Positions 23,740-34,150 of a DNA stretch of 64,000 nt are shown piece by piece. The translations under genes and the position numbers were made by a program. The DNA lies in the NCBI GenBank assembly GCA_963921825.1, contig OY997591.1, forward strand, positions 46,583,825-46,647,824, read 5' to 3'. This stretch comes from Erodium maritimum (Eukaryota > Streptophyta > Magnoliopsida > Geraniales > Geraniaceae). The notes beneath the pieces are model-generated. The model was not told the DNA's origin. It worked only from the letters and a program-made list of their open reading frames with translations, and did not search any database. Each line of letters opens with the position of its first letter. Positions within the stretch are counted from its first letter, which is position 1.

Positions 23740-24361
23740 AACTGAACCAATTAACTAACTCTGGTCAAAACATGCAAATATCAACTGACAATGTGGTGAA
23801 AACATATAAACATCAACTAAACATGTGACCAAAACATATAAACATCACCTAAATCAGTGATCAAAACAGATACAAATCAAATAAGTTTGTGATCAAAACA
23901 TATAGAAATCAACTACCTTTGTTACCCAAATTATATAGAAATCAACTCCTTTGTTACCAAATCATATAGACATCAACTACCTTTGTTACCGAATCACATA
24001 GAAATCAACTAACTATATGATCAAAACTTATACACAGTAACTAACTTTATGGTGACAACATATAGATATCAACTAACAATGTGATCAAAACATATAAGCA
24101 TAAACTAACTATGTGATCAAAACATACAAACATCAACTAACTGTGTTACCAAAACATATAAACATCACATAACTGTGTTACCAAAACCTATAAAATCAAC
24201 TACCTGTGTTACCAAAAGATATAAACATCACTACCTGTGTTACCAAAACATATAAACATCACCTAACCTGGCGGTAAAAACATATGGATATCAACTAACT
24301 TTATGGTAAAAACATATGGATATAAACTAAGTTGAAGTTCAACACATAATAACATCAACTA
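23740..24361. repeat. AT-rich degenerate tandem repeat, left part
   Basis: About 30-base units on the theme ACATATAAACATCAACTAAC followed by TTTGTGATCAAA, with many variants. The array continues unchanged at 37003 on the far side of the young retrotransposon, so it was one array before insertion. It lies just upstream of the MULE transposase N-terminus and may be the internal repeat zone of that element. Confidence 0.75.
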
Positions 24362-27270
24362 TGTAATAACCACTTCTGGTCAACGTCAGTCAAACCTGCG
24401 AAAAACAGGAAAATTTAAAAATTTTAAGACAGACACTTAACTTAACTTAAATTGACCCCGAGGGTCATGCCGGACTTAAGTTGACCCCGTTATCGACTAA
24501 AATGAGTTACGGGGGACTCAGGGCAACTTCCTGGTCATTTTGGGAAAGATTGATTTTTCGCTGGAAAAGTCACCCGAGCGACGTTTTGGTCCATTCGAGG
24601 ACCATTTTGGACCCGAAAAGCTTAGCCGTCGTCGTAGCGGTCTTAGTTGGGCCGTTTCCTTGAAGCCCGTCCAGTTTAAATTTTTTTTGGGAAAAGTGCC
24701 CGTTCGGGGCCCGAAACGTCCGTTTTTCGCGAATCTGATTGGAAAATATCAACTAGATATTTTCCAAAAGGTATGGGACCCACCTTGACACTTGTCAAGT
24801 ATATGGTGGTGTATTTTTTTGGAGGGAAAAGGTGTGGTTGGAGAGGGTTGGCCGAGTATGGGGTTTTAAGGGAGAGAAAGTTAGTTTTGTTGTTAGTTTA
24901 ATTAAATTAGAAATTAGAAGAGAGGTTTTAGAGAGAGAAGGAGAAGGAGAAGAAGAGAGAAGAAGGGAGGTTGAGCTAGGGTTTGTGATCGAGCCCTTGG
25001 ATCGAGTCAAAGCAAAGAGCAATCCCGTTCCCCTCGTTCTCCTCTACGGTAATACCCGAACCGATTCTCGTTTTGATTATTTTCAAGAGCTAGGGTTTGG
25101 TTATAAACTAAGGCTTAGGGTTGTGTAGAGTGTGGGGAGGTGTTGGAGACGTTTTAGAGGTGTTTAGGGGTTTAATTTCACGTTTTCCGGTGACCGGAGG
25201 CTCGGGAGGAGCTCCGGCCACCGTGGGTGGTGGCCGGCCGGCCATGTGGTGGCTGGCCGGAGGTGGCAGCAGCCACCACTTGGTGGCCGAGCCCCTCCCT
25301 CAAACCCTAGGGTCTCGGCCAAGCCTCTTGGGTGGTGCCCACGTGCTCGGTTGCTCGGGTTTTAATGTTCGGGTGGTTTAAAACGTCCCCCGGACCACTT
25401 TTTCCTAATCGAATCGAAATTTGGAATTAATTTGGAGAAGTTGTAATTAACGGGTTTTGGGAAACTTTAAACGTTAATTAATTGACTTAGAAGTCGGAAT
25501 TCAATTCCGTCAAGTGCGTTGGGTTCCTTGAAATATTCTAAGACCGTAGAAACGAAAATGGGGGCTTTTGGAGCCCCGGAAGGCAATTAACCAAAACCGG
25601 GCAGATTCGCCATGTCGGGCGAATCTGGCCCTTACGGGTCCTTTATCGGCATTATCGAATAATTGGGAAGTTTGGGAGTGACCGACATTGTCGGGGTTAC
25701 GTTTGGGCGTTAAGTATGTAAATTTTTTGGTTATTCGTACTAGTTTAAAAGTACTTTAAATTTGTGTTCTTTTAGATCGTGCTACGGACCGAGGCAAGGG
25801 GAAGCTCGGCGAGTGACTGAGTGTGCTTCGGGTGTTGTTGGAGCGCTTTTGGGATTGTATACGAGGTAGGGAAAAGTAGCCGGATCTCGGCCCTGATTAG
25901 GGAAAGTTAATAGTAGAATTGCATGTGACACCGGGGTGTCGTGGGTTGAGTAGATTTATTTAATTATTAGAAAAGCATGATACGAGATTGTAGCGTTCAA
26001 GAGAAAAGCATGTGACACTTAGTAGTGTCGTAGGAACAGAGAACTTAGCGATAATTGAATTACTGGAGGCATATGACCATGCCCGGAGGTTGTTTGTGAA
26101 ACTAGTGATTTTTAGGACCGTTGGAGGCATCGAGTATGCCGGAGGTTGTCGTGCGTTTTATTTAATTGTTGAGTTTGGGTGGCCTTGAGAGCCTGTATTT
26201 AATTGTTGAGTTTGGGTGGCCTTGAGAGCCCGTATTTAATTGTTGAGTTTGGGTGGCCTTGAGAGCCCGTATTTAATTGTTGAGTCGGGGTGGCCATGAG
26301 AGCCGTGTATTTAATTTGGTGTCTTGAGTGGCAGTGAGTGCCCGTGGGGTTGTTGAACCCGAGTCTTGACTGTTGAGGTGTCTTGAGTGGCCTTGAGTGC
26401 CTGTGTGATTGAACTTGCCTGTGATTGTGATTGTGGTTACCTGGGGTGGTGAGTTCTAAAGGTCGACAGCCTGATCCGACTTAGTGTCGATGAATTGCGA
26501 GTTCTAAAGGTCGACAGCCTGATCCGACTTAGTGTCGATGAATTGCGAGTTCTAAAGGTCGACAGCCTGATCCGACTTAGTGTCGATGAATTGCGAGTTT
26601 TAAAGGTCGACAGCCTGATCCGACTTAGTGTCGAGGAATTGCGAGTTTGAAAGGTCGACAGCCTGATCCGACTTCGTGTCGAGGAATTGCGATAGGTCGA
26701 ACCCTGACCTGATTGAGATTGGTTACTGAGCAGCTGGTGTGCGATCCTTTGTGATCTTGTTTGGTGTTGTGTCGTTTCGTTCGAGTCCTTAAGGAGGTCG
26801 TCGATAGTTGTATTGGGTCTACACTGTTTTTATCGAGTGTCGAGTCTGTTAAGGAAGGTGACGGGTTATGGGTCAGTTGGGTACTTGAGTTGGGGACTGT
26901 AGTCCCGGTGTTGGGTTTGGTTTTAGTGTTACTGGCTTTTTCTGCTAATTATGCCATAGTCAGTCTGTTATCCGTGGAGGTGAGCGAACGCTCACCCCTA
27001 GCTGCTTTTCCTACAGGTACTGATCACCGGACGGACTAGGTTAGCTCTTGAAGTTCATGGAGCTTGGAGCGGAGTCTGGTCTTTACTTTTGTTGAGTCTA
27101 GTGACGGATGTTGTACCTTGTCCACTTGTTGGGACGTTTTTGTATTGTAAATGCTATTATTTTGAGAAGTAAATGGAAATGTCAAAGCTTTTATTGAAAA
27201 CAGGTTTCAAGTGTTCATGTTTTTAAAAGTTCGCGTCCCGAGTTCGGTTCGCTGAAATCGGGGCGTGACA
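24362..27270 (+). repeat. 5' LTR of the full-length chromovirus
   Basis: It starts TGTAATAACCACTTC and ends TCGGGGCGTGACA. It contains an AG-rich stretch at about 24917-24975, GC-rich GGCCGGCCGGCC blocks at about 25230-25262, the shared GAGGTAGGGAAAAGTAGCC landmark (25863), GACAC hairpins, TGGGTGGCC units (about 26170-26400), five 48-base repeats, and the GGTGAGCG...CGCTCACC hairpin (26979-26996). Transcription should start within it, but no convincing TATA box was found. Confidence 0.95.
26451..26690 (+). repeat. Five 48-base tandem repeats in the 5' LTR
   Basis: Units begin GAGTTCTAAAGGTCGACAGC. The first three are identical; the fourth and fifth carry a few substitutions (for example GAGTTTGAAAGG in the last). 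The same five units, in the same order, are in the 3' LTR at 36183-36422. Other LTRs in the window have different arrays at this position. Confidence 0.95.
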
Positions 27271-27273
27271 GCT

Positions 27274-27285
27274 TGGTATCAGAGC
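27274..27285 (+). other. Primer binding site for initiator tRNA-Met, first copy
   Basis: TGGTATCAGAGC starts three bases after the LTR end, complementary to the initiator tRNA-Met 3' end. The internal duplication gives an identical second site at 28582-28593. Confidence 0.93.
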
Positions 27286-28581
27286 TCGAGGTTTCAAACC
27301 TCGGACTGTCCGTCACTTAGGGGGGGGAGAGTCGAGTCGGTGTAGACCCGTCATGTCTTGAGCCTTGTTTGTGTTTGTGCGTATGTTACAGTATTTTGTT
27401 GCTGGCATACTGATTGTGTGTTATTGCGTGAACTGTTTTTAACTGTCGCGGGTCGACTCAGGAGCGCTCCTGTAGTCGAACGTGACGGTGTTGATGTCAA
27501 GTCGGTACAACGTGGTTCGGGGACGCCTGAACCGGGTTGTAACTACGTGATGTCAAGGAACGAAGTTTTAAAATGAAAGGGTGAAGGTTTTAAAATTGTT
27601 GGCCCTGTTGGCATGTCTTGAACTTGATTGGCCCTATGGGCGTAAGTTTGAGTTTGGTTGGCCCGGTGGGCAAGGTTCGATTTTGATTGGCCCGGTGAAC
27701 GGGGGTCGTCGTGTTGTGCGGGTTGGTTTGCCGCCGCTTGTTTGGTGCACGTCGGTGCGGTCTCGTTTACTAATGCTAGTATATAAAGTACGTTTAGCTT
27801 GAGCGGTGTAGTGCTTTAGTGATAAGCACGTTAGTGTAAGCTTAAGCGGGTGGACGTTAGTGCTTTTGTACTGTCGTTTTTATTTAAGTTCGCAAACTGA
27901 ACGTTTGCGTGTATCCGTGCAGAGGATATTGTTTATGGCTCGCGGTAAGCGGGGACGACCATCAGGAACACGGGGCCAGGCACCCACGCGAGGCCGGCGG
28001 GGACGGTCAGCAGGGGCAGATTGAGATTGGTTACTGAGCAGCTGGTGTGCGATCCTTTGTGATCTTGTTTGGTGTTGTGTCGTTTCGTTCGAGTCCTTAA
28101 GGAGGTCGTCGATAGTTGTATTGGGTCTACACTGTTTTTATCGAGTGTCGAGTCTGTTAAGGAAGGTGACGGTTTATGGGTCAGTTGGGTACTTGAGTTG
28201 GGGACTGTAGTCCCGGTGTTGGGTTTGGTTTTAGTGTTACTGGCTTTTTCTGCTAATTATGCCATAGTCAGTCTGTTATCCGTGGAGGTGAGCGAACGCT
28301 CACCCCTAGCTGCTTTTCCTACAGGTACTGATCACCGGACGGACTAGGTTAGCTCTTGAAGTTCATGGAGCTTGGAGCGGAGTCTGGTCTTTACTTTTGT
28401 TGAGTCTAGTGACGGATGTTGTACCTTGTCCACTTGTTGGGACGTTTTTGTATTGTAAATGCTATTATTTTGAGAAGTAAATGGAAATGTCAAAGCTTTT
28501 ATTGAAAACAGGTTTCAAGTGTTCATGTTTTTAAAAGTTCGCGTCCCGAGTTCGGTTCGCTGAAATCGGGGCGTGACAGCT

Positions 28582-28593
28582 TGGTATCAGAGC
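28582..28593 (+). other. Second, duplicated tRNA-Met primer binding site
   Basis: An identical primer site inside copy 2 of the 1308-base duplication, preceded by the terminal 560 bases of LTR. A genomic RNA of this element would carry two primer sites. Confidence 0.9.
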
Positions 28594-29242
28594 TCGAGGT
28601 TTCAAACCTCGGACTGTCCGTCACTTAGGGGGGGGAGAGTCGAGTCGGTGTAGACCCGTCATGTCTTGAGCCTTGTTTGTGTTTGTGCGTATGTTACAGT
28701 ATTTTGTTGCTGGCATACTGATTGTGTGTTATTGCGTGAACTGTTTTTAACTGTCGCGGGTCGACTCAGGAGCGCTCCTGTAGTCGAACGTGACGGTGTT
28801 GATGTCAAGTCGGTACAACGTGGTTCGGGGACGCCTGAACCGGGTTGTAACTACGTGATGTCAAGGAACGAAGTTTTAAAATGAAAGGGTGAAGGTTTTA
28901 AAATTGTTGGCCCTGTTGGCATGTCTTGAACTTGATTGGCCCTATGGGCGTAAGTTTGAGTTTGGTTGGCCCGGTGGGCAAGGTTCGATTTTGATTGGCC
29001 CGGTGAACGGGGGTCGTCGTGTTGTGCGGGTTGGTTTGCCGCCGCTTGTTTGGTGCACGTCGGTGCGGTCTCGTTTACTAATGCTAGTATATAAAGTACG
29101 TTTAGCTTGAGCGGTGTAGTGCTTTAGTGATAAGCACGTTAGTGTAAGCTTAAGCGGGTGGACGTTAGTGCTTTTGTACTGTCGTTTTTATTTAAGTTCG
29201 CAAACTGAACGTTTGCGTGTATCCGTGCAGAGGATATTGTTT

Positions 29243-32200
29243 ATGGCTCGCGGTAAGCGGGGACGACCATCAGGAACACGGGGCCAGGCACCCACGCGAG
29301 GCCGGCGGGGACGGTCAGCAGGGGCACCAGGGAGGGTGCCGACCGTCGAGCCCGCCGACTATGCGGAGGCACAGGGTACTCCTGTCGGAGAAGACAGGAG
29401 GAGTGATGCGGGGCCGTCTGCAGGCACCCCTAGTGTTCCGCCAGTCGCGGACCCTCCAGTGATGACTGCCCTGGATGAGCTTACTAGGACCGTTCAGAGT
29501 TTGGTGGCGATCATCGCCAGCCGAGAGTCGGCTTCGCCAGCACCAGAGGCAGCCGCAGTCCCGGTGAGGGCCGCGCAGACAGAGGATCTTACCTCCCGAG
29601 CGCTACTAGATTTCGTGAAGCTCGGGATACCTGTTTTTGTCGGGGAGCCGAATCCCGACCTGGCCGAGCGATGGATAGAGCAGGTCACACGAGACTTGGA
29701 CACATCGGGTGTCGAGGATGGCCGTCGGAGAGTGTCCTTCGCGGCCCATCAGCTAAGAGACAGCGCCTACCACTGGTGGGGGCGGGTGAAGGACACGGTC
29801 GGATACGACTACAGCGTATTCCAGGAGGTATTCATGGCACAGTACTTCCCCGAGTCGGCTCGGCTGGAGCGACATCGGCACTTCTTAGACCTGGAGCAAG
29901 GGGGGATGACGGTAGGAGAGTACGAGGCCAGGTTCACAGCCTTGGCCAGATTCGCGCCTGAGATGGTGACAAGCGAGACGAACCGTTGCCTGCGGTTCCA
30001 GGACGGACTGAGGCTGGGCATCCGGAACCAGGTTCTCGCCTTGAGGATACGGAAGTATACCGACCTCGTGGACACCGCAGCTACAGTAGAGCAGGGCGCC
30101 AGGGATGCAGTCAGGAGCCGTGAGGTCCGACCTCGGCCGATCAGTTGGGCAGGGCCGTCAGACTCACGAGACTCGCGGAGGCAGAGGACCGCGGGATCCT
30201 TCCGACCACCGCCTCATCAGAGTGGATCGAGACAGCAGGGGTCAGTGGCATCAGTGGGGCCAGTCGCCTCAGAGAGGAGGCCGTCATGCTATCACTGCGG
30301 GCAGCCAGACCACTTACAGCGAGACTGTCCGACGAGGGGAGGAACCGCGGCAGTACCAGCTACTAGCCGGACAGGCCAGGGCTCGGGGTCAAGGGCTGAC
30401 GAGATCAGCTGTTACCGATGCGGCCGGGCCGGCCACACTATGGCATGGTGCCGAGAGCAGTTGGGGGAGACATCAGTGCAGCGACCGCAGCAGTCGCGGA
30501 CAGTACAGTCGCCCAGAGGTCTCCCTCGACAGGGTCAGCAGCCGAGATCATCACGACCGTCTACGAGCGCACCAATTCCGAGACAGCAGCAGAGTCACGG
30601 GTATCCAGCAGCCAGTGCGCAGGATCAGAGGCAGCAGGCCTCGCAAGGGAGAGTATATGCAGTCACCGACTCCAGAGCCCCAGGACCTAGCACGTACCGT
30701 GAGACCATCCAGGGTACGTGTTTGTTGTATCATTTATGGGCTTTGTTCTTGTTTGATACCGGGGCATCGCACTCTTTTATTTCGTCGGGTTGTGCTGAGA
30801 GGTTGGGGTTGAGCTTAGAGCCGTTGAGTCCACCCCTATGCCTGGACACCCCAGTTGGGGGTGGTGCATCGTTGACTAGAGTATGTCGTGCCTGCGAGAT
30901 TAGAGTCGCAGACTGTCTTTGCCCTGGTGATCTTCTCGTGTTGGGGATGACTACCTTTGATGTGATTTTGGGTATGGATTGGTTGTCGAGGTACCGAGCC
31001 AACATCGATTGCTACAGACGACGAGTGACAGTGACAGTGGGCGGTACGAAGGTGACGTGCGTGCTGGGGAGTAAGAGTGGGGTCCTCCTGTCGGCGTTGT
31101 CCGCAGAGGAGGAAGTACCGGCTGTGCAGAGCCGAGAGTTACCGAGAGTGGTATGCGAGTTCCCCGAGATCTTTCCTGAGGAGTTGAGCGGGCTGCCACC
31201 GATTCGTGAGGTGGAGTTCGGGATTGACCTAGTGCCGGGAACGGCGGCGATATCGATGGCGCCTTACAGGTTTGCGCCGGCAGAGTTGATTGAGCTGAAG
31301 CGTCAACTGGAGGAGCTTCAGCAGAAGGGGTTTATCCGTCCGAGTGCATCGCCGTGGGGAGCACCAGCACTCTTCGTGAAGAAGAAGAGTGCAGAGCTAC
31401 GGATGTGTATAGATTACCGGAAGCTGAACCGGGTTACGGTGAAGAACCGGTACCCGATGCCGAGGATCGATGACTTGTTTGACCAGTTGAGAGGGGCGAC
31501 TCACTTCTCGAAGATCGATCTGCGATCCGGTTATTATCAGTTGCGAGTCCGTGAGGGGGACGTCGCAAAGACTGCATTCCGGACACGCTATGGGCATTAC
31601 GAGTTCCTGGTGATGCCATTCGGACTGACGAACGCGCCAGCAGCGTTCATGGACCTGATGAACAGCATCTTCCGGCCGTACCTGGATCAGTTTGTGGTGG
31701 TGTTCGTGGACGACATCCTAATATATTCGCAGAACGAGGCGGCGCATGAGGCACATCTGAGGGCTGTTCTGACCCTACTGCGCGAGCACCAGCTATATGC
31801 CAACCGGGAGAAGTGCGAGTTCTGGCTCTCTGAGGTGAGATTCCTCGGCCACATCGTATCCCGTGACGGTATCCTGGTCGATCCGTCGAAGATCGACGCG
31901 GTCTCGAAGTGGGCACGGCCCACGAGTGTTTTCGAGATCCGCAGCTTTCTGGGATTGGCAGGCTACTATAGGCGATTTGTCCAGGATTTTGCACGACTAG
32001 CCGCACCGATGACTCTGTTAACGCGCAAGGGTGTTGGGTTCGTGTGGACAGATGACTGTGAGCATGCGTTCGCGGAGTTGAAGACTCGACTGACTACAGC
32101 TCCAGTGTTAGTGGTGCCCGAACAAGGGTTTGGCTATGATGTTTACTGCGATGCATCCGGAGAGGGACTGGGTTGCGTGCTGATGCAGTCGGGCAGAGTT

Positions 32201-34150
32201 GTGGCTTATGGCTCCAGGCAGTTGAAGATACACAAGCGCAACTATCCTACCCACGACTTGGAGCTAGCAGCAGTCGTGTTTGCGCTAAAGAGCTGGCGAT
32301 ATTATCTGTACGGCGAGGGGTTTCAGGTGTTCTCGGATCACAAGAGCCTCAAGTACATATTTTCCCAGCGAGACCTGAACATGCGTCAGCGACGGTGGAT
32401 GGAACTACTCGAGGAGTACGACTTCGAGCTACACTACCACCCAGGCAAGGCGAACGTTGTCGCCGACGCCTTGAGTAGGAAGTCGGCTCCGAGCCTCGCC
32501 AGCATATCTGTCCGAGAGTGGGACATGATGGGGGAGCTGAGCACATTCGGGCTTGAGCTAGAGGAGGTTACTGGCGGTGTTGCCATGTGCTCCCTAGTGG
32601 CTCAGCCCTCACTGCTTGCCCAAGTGTTGGAGGCGTAGAGGGAGGACGTCGAAGCATCAGAGATCCGCGAGAGAGTCGTCAGGGGTGACGAGGTGGTGGG
32701 TTGGCAGAACAGTACTGATTGGGGACTACGGTACCGCGGGGGGCTGTTCGTACCCGTTAACTGTAGAGATGCCGTGTTACGAGAGGCACACCATTCGCGT
32801 CTCGCAGTGCATCCGGGGGGCACCAAGATGTACCGTGACCTCAGGAGGCACTACTGGTGGCGCGGCATGAGGAGAGCAGTCGCAGAGTTTGTGTCGAGAT
32901 GCCTTGTCTGTCAGCAGGTGAAGGCAGAGCATCAGCGTCCCGCGGGATTGTTACAGCCACTACCGACTGCTCAGTGGAAGTGGGAGCACATTACGATGGA
33001 TTTCGTGTGTGGACTACCGAGATCGCCCAAGGGAAACGACGTCGTTTGGGTGGTAGTCGACCGGTTGACCAAGTCGGCCCACTTTCTGGCTATGAGGATG
33101 ACAGACCCGGTCGACAAGTTGAGCAGTCTGTATATCCAGGAGATAGTGCGCCTCCACGGGGTCCCGGTGTCGATAGTGTCTGACAGGGATCCCCGCTTCA
33201 CGTCCAGGTTCTGGCCGAGTCTGCAGAAGGCACTGGGGACAGAGATCCTACTCAGCACAGCACATCATCCTCAGACAGACGGTCAGTCCGAGCGTACCAT
33301 TCAGATCTTGGAGGACATGCTGCGAGCATGTGTGCTGGATTTCAGGGGATCTTGGGAGACCCACCTGCCATTGGCCGAGTTCGCCTACAACAACAGCTTC
33401 CAGGCCAGTATCGGGATGGCACCGTTCGAAGCGTTGTATGGTAGGCCGTGTCGGTCACCAGTATGCTGGGAAGAGGTGGGGGACAAGAGTCTGCTGGGGC
33501 CAGATCTTGTCAGAGAGACGACGGAGAAGGTCACATTGATCCGCGATCGGTTGAGGACCGCGCAGAGCCGGCAGAAGAGTTATGCAGACAGGCGACGTCG
33601 ACCTCTTGAGTTTGCAGTCGGGGATCACGTGTTCCTGAAGGTGAGCCCGAGGAAGGGGCTGGTGCGGTTCAGGCGCAGCGGGGGAAAGTTGGCTCCGAGG
33701 TACATAGGCCCGTTCCAGATCTTAGACAGAGTGGGAGCCGTGGCTTATCGTCTGGTGTTGCCACCGCAGCTTGGGAGAGTACATAACGTCTTCCACGTAT
33801 CCTAATTGCGGCAGTACAACGCAGACCCATCCCACGTCATCGAGTGGACTGATATCGAGGTGGCTGATGATGTCTCCTATGAGGAGCAGCCGATTCGGAT
33901 CATGGACACACGGCAGCAGATTCTGCGGGGAGGCAAGATTATCCGCTTGGTCCGAGTGCAGTGGAAACATCACGGAGCTGAGTCGACGTGGGAACGCGAG
34001 GACGAGGTTCGCGCGAAGTATCCCGGCCTGTTCGACTCCCGAGGTACGTCTGTTTTAAATTTCGCGGACGAAATTCCTTTAAGGGGGGTAGACTGTAATA
34101 ACCACTTCTGGTCAACGTCAGTCAAACCTGCGAAAAACAGGAAAATTTAA
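29243..34150 (+). pseudogene. Chromovirus gag-pol polyprotein with two in-frame stops
   Basis: The start is set at the ATG of [10 protein letters not shown] because it follows the leader; 25 upstream in-frame codons are leader. In one frame: retrotransposon gag (about 29670-29970); two CCHC zinc knuckles ([14 protein letters not shown] at about 30288 and [14 protein letters not shown] at about 30411); aspartic protease ([10 protein letters not shown], about 30748); RT with FVDDILIYS (about 31702); RNase H ([11 protein letters not shown], about 32149); a TAG stop at 32636-32638; integrase zinc finger and DDE core (MDF, SDRDPRF, SERTIQ); a GPF module; a TAA stop at 33803-33805; and a chromodomain to about 34050. 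No frameshifts seen. Both stops look like C-to-T changes from glutamine codons. The frame ends at 34150, inside the 3' LTR. Confidence 0.95.
34078..34093 (+). other. Polypurine tract of the full-length element
   Basis: TTTAAGGGGGGTAGAC lies directly before the TG of the 3' LTR and is preceded by AAATTTCGCGGACGAAATTC, matching the decayed copy at about 4355-4390. Confidence 0.88.

Larger units (their letters stand above)
26711..29326 (+). repeat. Exact 1308-base tandem duplication across LTR end, primer site and gag start
   Basis: Copy 1 is 26711-28018 and copy 2 is 28019-29326. Each holds the last 560 bases of the LTR, the primer site, the leader and the first 84 bases of gag. At the junction, GGTCAGCAGGGGCA of gag runs straight into GATTGAGATTGGTTACTGAG of the LTR. 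Only one difference between copies was seen (GGGTTATGGG in copy 1, GGTTTATGGG in copy 2). The functional gag start is in copy 2; copy 1 leaves an orphan gag start at 27935. Confidence 0.95.

Noticed and set aside
27271..27310. Possible tRNA-like sequence (GGTATCAGAGC with a CGAGGTTTCAAACCTCG arm)
   Set aside because: This is the retrotransposon primer site plus a short inverted repeat; no acceptor stem or anticodon arm can be formed.
26761..27802. Repeated identical short ORFs (92, 72 and 73 residues) that might be a duplicated gene family
   Set aside because: They are frames within LTR and leader sequence, duplicated by the 1308-base tandem duplication and the LTR pair.
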